From Morella rubra (lineage: Eukaryota; Streptophyta; Magnoliopsida; Fagales; Myricaceae): 64,000 bases of DNA. The stretch lies in the NCBI GenBank assembly GCA_003952965.2, contig CM025855.1:33433014-33497013 (forward strand), given 5' to 3'. Every line of letters begins with the position of its first letter. Within the stretch, counting starts at the first letter, position 1. The notes beneath the pieces were generated by a model. It saw only the letters and a list, made by a program, of their open reading frames with translations, searched no databases and was not told where the DNA came from. Shown in pieces: positions 11,953-26,013 of this stretch. The translations under genes were made by a program, and so were the position numbers.

Positions 11953-13263
11953 GGATGGGTGGTACAGGAACTCAAAGTGAATGTTGAAATGATGTTAACT
12001 GCCATCTCACCTTTGCTGTAGTTCTTATAGATTTGCTTGAACAAACAAGAATCATGTTAGTTATGTTCGTGTTGTGACAATGGATATTGTTACAAACCTG
12101 GTTATGGATAGCATCTACAAAGTGTTTTAGCCTCCAAAAGGGGTTCTTTGGACACTGCTTAGCGTCGGCTCTCTCTTCAGCTTACTGAAACTCGGAGGTC
12201 TCTTTCCTACTTTAAATTGCTACTTTCTTAATCTATATGTTTTTTCCATCTTAATTTTGGTGACTTAGATCTATTTGTATTAGTGATTCCTAAAAAGTTT
12301 GCATGTTTTGTTTTGAGGTATAGTTTTCAGCTAAAACGACATCGTTTCGCTGCATACTGCATCTTAGTGCACATGGTTCCCATCCCTGCCTCTCTGCGCC
12401 AGTCATCTAGTCGTCATTGCTCCTGCATCTTGGTTGTGTACAGTACCTTTTAGTATACTCATCTGCGACAAAGCTTCAAACCTAGTTAAACTTTTTGTTT
12501 GCTGGTTCACGAAGATGAAGCTGTTCATTGCTCTCCCCTCAGCTTCTCTGTGCAACATTTCTACTCGTACGCTTCTTGTTCAGCATCCGTTAGGTAGTGA
12601 AATTTATCCAGAAACTTGGTTGTCTATGACCCTTTGTGATGATCTCGTCTGCAACAAAGCTTCTGCGCTAGTTAACACTTTCATCTCTCTAATGGCTGGT
12701 TGAAGAAGTTATTATGACCTTTGGGTTCAATAGTTCCGAGTTTGGTTCTAAATGATTAGAAGGTCAGGGTAATTATGGACCTCATTCCTGGTGCTGCCAA
12801 TCTGATGATGTATCCTGCGATGCTTGTGTTATGTCTTTCAGTAGGTTCTGCAGAATGCTCTCTTAAATTTACTCAATATGTACGTGTAGCGCACTGTTGA
12901 CTCGTGAGTTGCTTTTTTGTTTTTTGTTGTTGAAGCGACATTTTGCCACGAAGATCTGAATGCGTTAGAATTTGGTTTATATTATGGATTCTCTCTCCTT
13001 TTCTCCTGGTTATCACGAATATTGCTTATTGTTTCTGTTCCCAAGTTACTTTGGCCTCAAAAGAATCCTGAAGCCAAGGGGCAAAGTCTTCCGAGCAGTA
13101 TTGATATTCAACAATTTTTTTGTGTAAACTTCTTTCCTTTATTGTATATATTTACTTGTTCTGTTTGTAAGCTCGGCAGCAGCATGGTCTGTGTCGTCTT
13201 TTGTCCTGTATTAGGTCTAGGAGACGTGGAATAGTGCTTTCAAAAAATGGTTCAGGTAACTTC
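11953..13263. other. 3' UTR of the RSZ gene and spacer
   Basis: The first few hundred bases are probably the 3' UTR of the SR-protein gene. No gene is recognised beyond it. Two weakly similar stretches at about 12,455-12,530 and 12,643-12,715 both contain 'caaagcttc' and 'ctagttaa' and encode similar short peptides in the same frame. This suggests an old internal duplication in non-coding or relic sequence. Confidence 0.45.
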
Positions 13264-13456
13264 AAGGGGTTGGCCTAGTGGTTAATGCTTGGGTTTTGGT
13301 AGTTTGCTCTTTCTAAAGTCTTAAGTTCAAAATCTCATAGGTGTTACTAAATTTATAGGGTTACTAACAGGTTTTTTGGCCCAGTTTGTGTGAGACAGGG
13401 GATTGGATTAATTGAGGTGTGCATAAATTTGTTCGGACACTGGTTAAAAAAAAAAA
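13264..13456 (+). mobile_element. tRNA-derived SINE
   Basis: A roughly 190-bp element has a pol III A box 'TGGCCTAGTGG' (13271-13281), a degenerate B box 'GTTCAAAATCT' about 45 bases downstream, and an A-run tail ending at 13,456. The opening 'aaggggttggcctagtgg' is typical of plant tRNA-derived SINEs. I could not find clean target-site duplications, so the copy is probably old. It does not interrupt a gene. Confidence 0.75.
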
Positions 13457-13807
13457 GATCCAGTTGAATATTGAAATCCCGATTCTACTTGTGAGAAACG
13501 TCACTATTGTCTGCTTTTGCCCTAAACACCCCCCGCCCCAGTGATTGCATATTTCAAGAGTAGCTTTATTCGAGGAGAATGGTTTCCATTTTCCAGTTGG
13601 AATTGAGCGAGAAATATGCGAGATAATAGTGGTCATCGATCATGTTTCTCTATGGCGGTGTGAAGACTGCTGACTAGTTGAAAGTCCGCGTCGACTAAGA
13701 ATTAGTTTAATGGCCCGTACGACCTCTAGCCTTTATCAAGGGCAGCATTCCCGTTGGATTCTAATAGCAAAAGAAAGTTCAGTTCACCCAGATTCTGAGC
13801 TTGGAAA

Positions 13808-14773
13808 ATGGAAGGCTCAAATATGGAGACAAATCGTATTATGGTGGACCAGAAGCGGATGGAGGTACTCGATATCCTCAAAGAAGCTCTGAGGATCTTT
13901 TTCGGGAATTTCAACTTCGTCATCTTCATCCTTCTGATCTACGTCCCTGTTTTCTTATTAATGGTGTACTACGAAGCTTCTCTTCAAAGAACTCTGGTTG
14001 AATTTGCAGATATTCTAGAGCAGCCTCCTGGTTACTACAGGTATAGGTTGTCGATACTCGAAGCTAAAACCCAATTTGTCGCCAAAGATTTTTATCACGC
14101 ACTGGTTCAACTCAGTTGCCTTTACTTGGTGCCGCTTCATCTTCTGGAGCTTTCCACAGTGATTGTGACTATTCATTTGGCGTCAAAGATATACACAGAA
14201 GAGAGAACGCGGACTCTCAAGGAGATGGTACAGAGACCAATTTACGGAGCAAGAGTGAAAGGCACTTTTATCACATCCTTTCACGTTCTCTTCTTATCGA
14301 CTTCTACTCTACTCGGATTGCTTTGGTTAGCAACCAGCTACTTTGCTGTTTGGAGAAACTCTATGTTCCATGGGTTATTTGTAGTGCTTTATGGGCCAAT
14401 TTTTGGAGCGCTGCTAATAAAATACTGGGAATGGAGTGCTGTGTGGAATATGGGTATCGTCATTTCTGTGTTAGAGGGAACCTACGGTTTTCAAGCACTG
14501 GCGCTTTCTACTTGTTTCAGTAAAGGCAGCGAGCGGCGTGGGCTTCTTTTGATGCTTGTGTTCTTTGTTTGGGGATTGGGTCTAAGGCTGCCGTGCCTCT
14601 ATTTTGGATGCTATGGATGGATTGGAATTGTTGCACATGTTAGCTTGTTGTGCTTGGCTAATGTGCTGAAATGTCTGGTCTGCGTGGTGTATTTCCATGA
14701 TTGCAAGAATAGGACCTTAGAGAAGAAAGTCGATGTGGAAATTGGAAGAGAAATCAAAGCTGTCGAGAAATAG
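13808..14773 (+). CDS. Multi-pass membrane protein of a plant family of unknown function, array copy 1
   Basis: Single-exon gene of 321 residues. The N-terminal 30 residues are polar, then 'EVLDILKEALRIFFGNFNF' leads into the first hydrophobic segment (about 37-57). Further hydrophobic stretches lie near 100-125, 155-185, 195-215, 245-265 and 280-305, giving about six membrane spans. The C-terminus is charged and ends 'GREIKAVEK'. Conserved blocks shared with the other copies include 'LYLVPLHLLE', 'TLKEM', 'PIYGAR' and 'SVLEGTYGFQALAL'. Plants have many such proteins, often annotated only as putative transmembrane proteins; no biochemical role is known to me. It is the most diverged member of the array and appears intact. 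The second ATG (MVDQKRMEV...) is also a possible start. Confidence 0.85.
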   Translation: MEGSNMETNRIMVDQKRMEVLDILKEALRIFFGNFNFVIFILLIYVPVFLLMVYYEASLQRTLVEFADILEQPPGYYRYRLSILEAKTQFVAKDFYHALVQLSCLYLVPLHLLELSTVIVTIHLASKIYTEERTRTLKEMVQRPIYGARVKGTFITSFHVLFLSTSTLLGLLWLATSYFAVWRNSMFHGLFVVLYGPIFGALLIKYWEWSAVWNMGIVISVLEGTYGFQALALSTCFSKGSERRGLLLMLVFFVWGLGLRLPCLYFGCYGWIGIVAHVSLLCLANVLKCLVCVVYFHDCKNRTLEKKVDVEIGREIKAVEK

Positions 14774-15007
14774 TCTGGTGTTTCAAGTCATGACTGGGGA
14801 TGTTTTATGGTAGGCTGTTGTGTTCTTAGGTTTTTTTTTCGAACAATATTGTCGTCTTTCTTTAGCAAAGTTTTGTTTAGTCTTTGTATGTATCAATAGA
14901 CTGGTCTTTGCGGTTCTCTGTCTTGCCTTTGAGGTTGTTTCAATAAGATACTTGTTTGGGTTTTTTTTTTCAAAGCAAAAAAAAGAGTTTATTGGGTGTC
15001 ATCGGTC

Positions 15008-15740
15008 CCGACCCACTTAAACTTGGATATATACTGAAATGGGACATCTCAAGAGATAGTGAAACTTGCCAATGTTGAAATCCACGATTCGAACTCTAAC
15101 TCTAAGTAATAGTGGAGCTTGACTTGTTTGTTTTGTTGTACATACATGTAGTTGGTGGGAAAATGAGTACTCCAAGGCTTACTTTTTCTCATCAAGCCCC
15201 GAGCACTTAAACTCAAATCATATGCTGACATGGGACTTCCTCAAGAGATAGTGGAACTTACCAAGGTTGAAATCCATGATCAGACTCCGACTCTAAGTAA
15301 TAGTGGTTCAGCTTAGTTTCCTTTATCTAGTGCCCCTTCATCTGCTTGAGTTTTGCACAGTGATTGTGACTGTTGATTTGGCTTCACAAGAACAATGACT
15401 CTTAAGGAGATGATAGAAACCCATTACGGTGGGGCATTTTTGTCAATACTGTTCTCTTCTTATCGACCTATGCTACTCGGATTGAGGCTGACAAACTACT
15501 CTGTAGAAGCTGATGTTCAATGTGTTCCAGCGTTTTATGGGGCGGCTTTTGTAGCACTCACTTAAACTCGAATATATCTCGACATGAGACCCCTCAAGAG
15601 ATAGTGGAACTTGCCAAGGTTGAAATCTACCATCGGATTCTGACTCTAAGTAATAGTGGAGCTTGACTTTGTTTATTTTGCTGTACATATATGTAGTTAG
15701 TGGAAAAATTGAGTATCTAAGGCTTATTTTCTCATTGGCT
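15008..15740. repeat. Cluster of three copies of a local repeat around a gene fragment
   Basis: A unit of about 180 bases recurs at about 15,011-15,195, 15,205-15,304 (first half only) and 15,558-15,740. It begins 'cacttaaactcgaatatat', contains 'ctcaagagatagtgg', then 'ccaaggttgaaatcca', 'tctaagtaatagtgg' and, in full copies, 'aaaatgagta' and 'aaggcttactt'. A fourth copy is at 17,625-17,793. Read in reverse, one part resembles a pol III B box ('GAGTTCGAATC'), but no A box is evident, so calling it a SINE is speculative. Confidence 0.7.
15304..15559 (+). pseudogene. Internal fragment of the membrane-protein gene, riddled with deletions
   Basis: These 256 bases align end to end with 16,708-17,019 (312 bases) in the next copy. 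I count about 15 separate deletions of 1-16 bases (about 55 bases in all) and no substitutions. The fragment starts and stops abruptly against copies of the local repeat and has no reading frame. True pseudogene decay normally gives substitutions as well, so this may be an uncorrected or misjoined read rather than a biological copy. Confidence 0.75.
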
Positions 15741-15956
15741 CCAACCCATTTAAACTCGAATTTATCTTGACATCAACAAGTTGAAAAGTTCACGTTCTTT
15801 AGATATTAATTTAATGGTCATCGGGGCTACTAACAGACTAAAGAGCGATGTCCCATCAGCTCCATGGCACCGATTTCCAGCCTCTGGATTTGATTAGCAA
15901 GCAAGTCAAGTCCACCCATATCAGTCATCATGTTCACCTTTCAATTGTGATGGAAA

Positions 15957-16256
15957 ATGAGTCTGGAAATGAAACAAGGCTTCGAGATCAAGAACAACGA
16001 TTATAAGCCAGAGCAGAAGCTGATGGATGACGATCGGGTTAAGCCCAACCAGAAGTTGGAGGTCCTTGGTATCCTCAAAGAAGCTTTGGCGATCTTTTCC
16101 AAGAATTTCAGGTTCAATATCTTCATCCTTTTGACTACCCTGCCTCTCTTCTTCTTCATGGTTTACTACGAAAGTTTGCTTCAAAGAACTCTGGTTGAGA
16201 CCTCAAATAGTTCTAAAGGATTCAGACGCCTCTATCTGGAAATGAATTTATCTTGA
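15957..16256 (+). pseudogene. 5' fragment of the membrane-protein gene, exact duplicate of the next copy's start
   Basis: The first roughly 240 bases are identical to 16,365-16,604 and encode the same N-terminus, 'MSLEMKQGFEIKNNDYKPEQ' onward, through the first membrane segment to 'LLQRTLVETSN'. The sequence then breaks up, the frame ends at a stop by 16,256, and a shortened version of the upstream flank (the 15,750-15,950 sequence with internal deletions) leads directly into copy 2. It cannot encode a functional protein. It may be a recent duplication or an assembly error. Confidence 0.75.
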
Positions 16257-16364
16257 CATTTGCACGTTCTTTAGATATGGTCATCGGGGCTACTAACAGA
16301 CTCGATATCAGATTTTCCAGACCAAGTCAAGGTCATCATGTTCACCTTTCAATTGTGATGGAAA

Positions 16365-17217
16365 ATGAGTCTGGAAATGAAACAAGGCTTCGAGATCAAG
16401 AACAACGATTATAAGCCAGAGCAGAAGCTGATGGATGACGATCGGGTTAAGCCCAACCAGAAGTTGGAGGTCCTTGGTATCCTCAAAGAAGCTTTGGCGA
16501 TCTTTTCCAAGAATTTCAGGTTCAATATCTTCATCCTTTTGACTACCCTGCCTCTCTTCTTCTTCATGGTTTACTACGAAAGTTTGCTTCAAAGAACTCT
16601 GGTTGAGACGTCAAATATTCTAAAGCAGACGCCTCTTCATCTGGATAGTATATTGCAGAATATGGATGCTATAATCGATAGAAAGACCGAGGATTTTGTT
16701 AATGAATTGGTTCAGCTTAGTTTCCTTTATCTAGTGCCCCTTCATCTGCTTGAGTTTTGCACAGTGATTGTGACTGTTGATTTGGCTTCAAAGATAGGAA
16801 AGGAAGCAAGAACAATGACTCTTAAGGAGATGATACAGAAACCCATCTACGGCGCAAGAATGAGAGGCATTTTTGTCACATACTTTCAAGTTCTCTTCTT
16901 ATCGACCTTTATGCTACTCGGATTGATATGGTCAGTGACAAACTACTCTGTTTGGGGGAGAAGCTCGATGTTCAATGTGTTCTTTGCAGCGTTTTATGGG
17001 GCGGCTTTTGTAGCACTCCTAACGAAATACTTTAGAATGGAGTGCTGTGTGGAATATGAGTATTGTCATTTCGGTGTTGGAGGGGACTCACGAGTTACGG
17101 GTTTCAAGCATGGGCGCTTGCTCCTCTTTTCAATAAAGGTAGCGAGCGGCGTGGGCTGCTTTTGATGCTTGTTTTCTTTGTTTGGGGACTGGGTTTAAGA
17201 TCGATATGCCTGTGTGT
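16365..17217 (+). pseudogene. Membrane-protein gene, array copy 2, frameshifted and truncated
   Basis: The reading frame matches array copy 3 closely from 'MKQGFEIKNN' to 'ALLTKY'. At about 17,031 there is an extra T ('gaaatactttagaatgg' against 'gaaatacttagaatgg') that shifts the frame. A 6-7 base insertion follows in the 'EGTYGF' block near 17,090. Homology stops at about 17,217, after the codons for 'LRSICLCVG'; the last 50 or so codons are missing, replaced by a copy of the spermidine synthase 3' flank. The open frame ends at 17,165 with unrelated residues. Copy 3 shows what the intact gene looks like. Confidence 0.85.
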
Positions 17218-17220
17218 TGG

Positions 17221-17624
17221 TTTCTGGTAAGACCAGAATGCTGGAGGACAATGTACATTCACATTTGTTGTCGGGGCTTCGGTATTTTGTTTTCTTAGTT
17301 ACCGTAATCACTTAGAAAACTCATGTATAAATTGCAGGAATCCTATTCAGGCCCAATTTTCAAAATGAAAAAAAAAAAAAAGGAGAGGAAGACAGTACCA
17401 TGCGGGCACAAATAGAGCACAGGAATAACAGACCTATTTGCAATAACTGCAACATCCTTGATCACACAGAGGTGACTAATCCGGATGTTTTCATCCATCT
17501 TCCTTACATGTCAAACCCACCCACTTTAGTAATTGACCAAAAACCTGAAGGGTCTTTGTAATGAAATTTAATTCTAAGAAACAGCATTAACCACTAAACT
17601 CATCAATAATCACACTGCCACTAT
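17221..17624. repeat. Duplicated copy of the spermidine synthase 3' flank
   Basis: About 400 bases here match 19,992-20,377 with scattered differences (shared landmarks 'taagaccagaatgctgga', 'gcacaggaataacagacc', 'gaaacagcattaacc'). The original lies directly downstream of the spermidine synthase stop codon, so the array grew by a duplication that carried the neighbouring flank along. The left edge abuts the broken end of copy 2 and the right edge abuts a copy of the local repeat. Confidence 0.8.
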
Positions 17625-17793
17625 TAAGTAATAGTGGAGCTTGACTTGTTTATTTGTTATACATCTATGTAGTTAGTTGGAAAATGAGTATTCAAGGCTT
17701 ACTTTCTCATTACCGCCAACCCATTTAAACTCAAATATATCTTGACATCAGACCTCTCAAGAGATAATGTAACTTGCCAAAATTGAAATCCAT
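17625..17793. repeat. Fourth copy of the local repeat
   Basis: The unit of 15,008-15,740 recurs here in permuted order: the 'taagtaatagtggagcttga' half comes first, then the half containing 'catttaaactca' and 'ctctcaagagataatg'. The permutation suggests that the units are joined in tandem and that a breakpoint fell inside one. Confidence 0.65.
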
Positions 17794-18589
17794 TCTCCGA
17801 AAATTCCAAAGGACCAGTCTAGTGAAGTTGCTTTTCTTTTCGCCTAAAAAAAAAGAAAGGTTGGGGGGTCCTTTTCTTATCTGTTTTTTTTTCGAATATT
17901 CTTTAGTTTTTCTCGGAGAGGAAAATGAAAAAAGAGAATTTACATAAACCATACTTTATTTTGATCGGATGGCTCATACCAAACGTGCTTATCCGAACAG
18001 TTGATAAAGATCTGCTTACAGTCGACCAGGGCAATGAGCCAACCAGGGAAGTCTTTGCCCGGATTTCGGCCTTTCTCTCCGTTCTGTGTTGGCGGTGCGA
18101 AGAATGCTGAATAGTTGAAAGTCCGCGTCAACTTACGATTAACTTTAATAGCCTGAATGACCACTCGCCTCTATCAAGAGCAACGTTTCGGTGGGTCCAA
18201 GAATCTTTTCCAGGAACTTCAATGACAGTCCACGTAAATCGAACCGACTAAACCTTGACGTGTGGATGCTCTAGAGATAAGGAGGGACGTCGATGATGAC
18301 ACTACGACCCATGAAGACTCCCAAGTAGCAGAGTACATGGCTTCGGTCTCCGTCTGTTCTTGTATGTCCGGTGTGAAGACTACCAACAAGTTGAAAAGTC
18401 CATGTTCTTTAGATATTAATTTAATGGCCATCGGGGCTACTAAGAGACTAAAGAGTGATGTCCCATCAGCTCCATGGCACCAATTTCCAGTCTCTGGATT
18501 TGATTAGCAAAAGCAAGTCAAGTGACTCAAGTCCACCCATATCAGTCATCATGTTCACCTTTCAATTGTGAGGAAAAACGAGTCTGGAA
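17794..18589 (+). other. 5' flank of array copy 3, itself made of duplicated promoter pieces
   Basis: No gene is seen. 18,085-18,203 resembles 13,640-13,760 upstream of copy 1 (shared 'agttgaaagtccgcgtc'), and 18,370-18,575 resembles 15,771-15,955 upstream of the 5' fragment (shared 'ttctttagatattaattta' and 'tgtcccatcagctccatgg'). The upstream regions were therefore duplicated with the genes, so the copies probably shared regulation at first. Confidence 0.6.
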
Positions 18590-19618
18590 ATGAAACAAGG
18601 CTTCGAGATCAAGAACAGCGATTATAAGCCAGAGCAGAAGCTGATGGATGACGATCGGGTTAAGCCCAATCAGAAGTTGGAGGTCCTTGGTATCCTCAAA
18701 GAAGCTTTGGCGGTCTTTTCCAAGAATTTCAGGTTCATCATCTTCATCCTTTTGACTACCCTGCCTCTCTTCGTCTTCATGGTTTACTACGAAAGTTTGC
18801 TTCAAAGAACTCTGGTTGAGACCTCAAATATTCTAAGGCAGACGCCTCTTTATGTCTACGAAATTAACTACGATAGTATAATATGGCAGAATATGGAAAC
18901 TATATTCGATAGCATGACCGACGATTTTGTTAATGGATTGGTTCAACTTAGTTTCCTTTATCTAGTGCCCCTTCATCTGCTTGAGTTTTGCACAGTGATT
19001 GTGACTGTTGATTTGGCTTCAAAGATAGGACAAGAAGAAAGAACAATGACTCTTAAGGAGATGATACAGAAACCCATTTACGGAGCAAGAATGGGAGGCA
19101 TTTTTGTCACGTACTTTCAAGTTCTCATCTTATCGACCTGTATGCTACTCGGATTGATATGGTTAGTGACAAACTACTCTGTTTGGGGCAGAAGCCCGAT
19201 GTTCAGTCTGTTCTCTGCAGCGTTTTATGGGGCGGCTTTTGTAGCTCTCCTAACGAAATACTTAGAATGGAGTGCTGCGTGGAATATGAGTATTGTCATT
19301 TCGGTGTTGGAGGGGACTTACGGGTTTCAAGCATTGGCGCTTGCTGGTCTTTTCAACAAAGATAGCGAGCGGCGTGGGCTGCTTTTGATGCTTGTTTTCT
19401 TTGTTTGGGGACTGGGTTTAAGATCGATATGCCTGTGTGTTGGATGCAATGAAAGAGGGATGGACTTGGTGGTTATTGCGCAAGTTAGCTTGTTCTGTCT
19501 GGGTCATTTGCTCAAATGGGTTGCCTGCGTGGTTTATTTCCATGATTGCAAGAAGTACGCTTTGGAGAAGAAATTTGATGTGGAAGTAGGAAGAGAAATT
19601 AAAGCCGTTGATAAATGA
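18590..19618 (+). CDS. Multi-pass membrane protein of a plant family of unknown function, array copy 3
   Basis: Single-exon gene of 342 residues and the reference copy of the array. The N-terminal 48 residues are polar and lysine-rich. The first hydrophobic segment 'FIIFILLTTLPLFVFMVYY' spans about 49-67, with further spans near 118-140, 178-200, 205-228, 240-262, 272-292 and 300-325. The tail ends 'EVGREIKAVDK'. The ATG at 18,590 is chosen because the upstream ATG used in the sister copies is ACG here. It shares most of its length nearly identically with copy 2 and about half its residues with copy 1. The molecular role is unknown; six or seven spans and no obvious catalytic motif suggest a structural, transport or membrane-organising function. 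It ends about 0.9 kb from the convergent spermidine synthase gene. Confidence 0.87.
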   Translation: MKQGFEIKNSDYKPEQKLMDDDRVKPNQKLEVLGILKEALAVFSKNFRFIIFILLTTLPLFVFMVYYESLLQRTLVETSNILRQTPLYVYEINYDSIIWQNMETIFDSMTDDFVNGLVQLSFLYLVPLHLLEFCTVIVTVDLASKIGQEERTMTLKEMIQKPIYGARMGGIFVTYFQVLILSTCMLLGLIWLVTNYSVWGRSPMFSLFSAAFYGAAFVALLTKYLEWSAAWNMSIVISVLEGTYGFQALALAGLFNKDSERRGLLLMLVFFVWGLGLRSICLCVGCNERGMDLVVIAQVSLFCLGHLLKWVACVVYFHDCKKYALEKKFDVEVGREIKAVDK

Positions 19619-19991
19619 TTCCAATATCGAAGACACAAATTCCATCCGCGCATCTGCGAAGTTGTTGTCCGCCCTTGTTGGCGGATATATGTTGGCTGAT
19701 GGGTCTTTGGAGTTTGGACCCGGTTTCAATTGTGTATGTCGGGCCTTTGAGCCCGACTTGGATCTGTAGGCATTGGGGTCTACTTTATCTTCTGTTACAA
19801 ATTATGTGATCTTGAGTTTCGTCCATATTTAAGCGTTGTATTTCGTGCTGGACTTATTAAGGCTACTTTTAAAATTTCTTGGATAATTCTAAAGTCTAGT
19901 TCAACTTAATAAAATTTTAATGTAGAACTGGGTCATCTCTTGTTTTTTCTCTTCTCCCACTCAAGTGAGATTCGAAATATCACAATCATGA

Positions 19992-20377
19992 TTTCTTGTA
20001 AGACCAGAATGCTGGAGCACAATGGACATTCACATTTGTTGTCGAGGCTTCGGTATTTTGTTTTCTTAGTTACCGTATTCACTTAAAAAACTCATGTATA
20101 AATTGCATTAGTCCTATTCAGGCCCAATTTTCAAAAAAAGGAGAGGAAGACGGCACCTTGCGGGCACAAATAGAGCACAGGAATAACAGACCTATTTGCA
20201 ATAACTGCAATATCCTCGATCACACAGAGGTGACTAATCCGGATTTTTTCATCGATCTTCCTTAGATGTCAAACCCACTATAGCAATTGACCAAAAACCT
20301 GAAGGATCTTTGTAATGAAATTTAATTTTAAGAAACAGCATTAACCGCTAAACTCATCAACAATCATACTACCACTC
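19992..20377. repeat. Spermidine synthase 3' flank, parent of the duplicate at 17,221
   Basis: This stretch lies between the stop codons of two convergent genes and is the probable source of the copy at 17,221-17,624. It has a shorter A run than the copy ('tttcaaaaaaagg') and a handful of base differences. Part of it is probably the 3' UTR of the spermidine synthase mRNA. Confidence 0.7.
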
Positions 20378-20519
20378 TTTTACCCAATACTTGGAACATC
20401 AATTTTGAACCTCAACTTATTCCATGTTTGCCCGCTAGACAGAACCATCTCTTGAAGATCACATACCGCAGTCGACAAAAGCAATAACTGCTGGCTGCAA
20501 ATTCTTGAGAAGTTCCATA

Positions 20520-24089
<3,570 letters not shown>

Positions 24090-25707
24090 GTCTTCCTTCT
24101 CGCTAAAACCCCAAAACTGGCTGAGAAGAACGACCGCTTTCTACTTGAGAGAGGCCACACAATCTTGGTCTTCCTCCAATTTATAAAAAGCGGGAGAAGA
24201 AGAAAAAAAAAGAAAAAAGAAAAAGAAAAAGAAAAAGGAATATTTTGGCACAGAAAAGAATCCGCTTAGGAAGGACGCATCTGATTGTGTGTCGATGCCT
24301 TTTCCGATTTTCCCTGCGATAAAAATTATATAAATAATTACCAAAACAAAGTTAATATTTTATCTATTGCGTGGCCTTTTTCTTTTCGTTTCGGGTACCA
24401 ACATAAAATCATTGGACTCTCAATTACGGTTCTGCCCGTTTTCTTGGTTTCCGTTTGGCTTATAAGAACTAAAAACCCAAAAGAAAAAGGAATATCTTCA
24501 AATGTGCAATATAGTCCTCGTTTTGATATAAATTTTGCACCATTGCCATCCTTGCTTTCCGCGCCACGTTTCTATTTTCTTTTCGATAGTGGGACCAATA
24601 GGTTCCATGTGTTCGTTCAAACTTTAAGAATAACTAAAAAGTTCTCTTTTTAGAAAATGTTTTAAGAATACGATTCGGTTGCGTTTGCAAACTATCTCAA
24701 AATTTTGTACTGTTTTAAAATTTTAATTTTCAAACATAATTAATTTTATCAAATAAAATGATTTTAAAATAATCTTTATTTTCTCTATTAAAACATATTT
24801 TTTTTTTATAATAAACGTAAAAAATTAACTCAAATTATCTCCTTTTTTATTTTTTCATTACTTTTTATAATATTTTATTTTTCTTTCTTTTTCAATTTTC
24901 ATAAAATTCTATTTTTTTCGTTTTTCTTCATAAAATTCAATAAAACTCTATTCTCCTCAATTTTCATAATATTCCTTTAATATTTTGAATGATTAAGATT
25001 TGTAAACTCATCTGAATCGATTAGTTATTAGTTTTTGAATTTTGAATTTTGAATTTTGAATTTTAAATTTATTTATAAATCTATAAATTAGAGACATAAT
25101 GAATAAAAACAGATTCAGATTGTACTTCAATGTTTGAGAGGTGCTATGTTCGCATATATTTTTTTTGAAATTTTTGTTTACAAACTTTTATAAACTTTAA
25201 ATGTCCAGATATTATCTCACGAATATTTACAAATTTTAAGAATTGAGACCAAATTAAGAATCTTCTGAAATGGTAAATATTTGGCACCTTATTTAAATGA
25301 AATAACTTTGTTGGAGTTACCACTACAACTTAAAAAGAATGAATTTAATCTAATATGCGCAGCAGCAAGTCTAGCTGTAAAAAATAGTTGCTCGGGGCTG
25401 GGTGTTGGCGGCCTTGAAATTAACAACGAAGCTTTTTATCTAGTGGACCGTGAACGAGAACTTCGGTAAAAAAAAAAAAAAACACAAAAGAGCCCTACCA
25501 GCAGAAAAGCTGATTGGAATTGTTCACCGTCCAAGATTACTAATAAAACAAGGGGCATATGCGGCGTCCCATGCGCAAGCAGCGCCCTGCTTTCCAGTCA
25601 CGAGAGAATCTCTCTACAAGAAATGTGGCTGATTTAATTCAGCCCGACTAATGTTACGACGTCGCATTTGAAATTGCGTGAAAAAGGGTATAGTTTTAAT
25701 ACTTATT

Positions 25708-25710
<3 letters not shown>

Positions 25711-25744
<34 letters not shown>
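25711..25744. repeat. (AT)n microsatellite
   Basis: An uninterrupted alternation of A and T of about 34 bases, directly visible. It lies in spacer DNA. Confidence 0.9.
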
Positions 25745-25747
<3 letters not shown>

Positions 25748-26013
25748 TTAAGGTACCGTTTGTTTCCTTAATATTTTAGAACATGAAAATTTTCAGCAAA
25801 ACAAACACATTCTAAAGTTTTTAACTTTTATACATACACACTTCACCTTTCACAAACCCCAATAAATCTCAATAAAATAAAAATTTTTAAAATTTCGAGA
25901 ATATTTTTTAAAATTTTGACAAACAAACACCCTTAAATTATATGGATAAAGAGTATAGTTTTAATATTAAATTATATATATTAAATTGGACCGATGTCCC
26001 ATTTGAAAGAGAG

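Noticed and set aside
12434..12703. 89-codon forward open frame as a gene
   Set aside because: No known domain, no intron signals that extend it, and low complexity; only the internal repeat is noted as a weak finding.
17358..17375. A run in the spermidine synthase flank copy as another tail-only insertion
   Set aside because: No direct repeat flanks it; the parent copy at about 20,135 has a shorter A run, so simple length change explains it.
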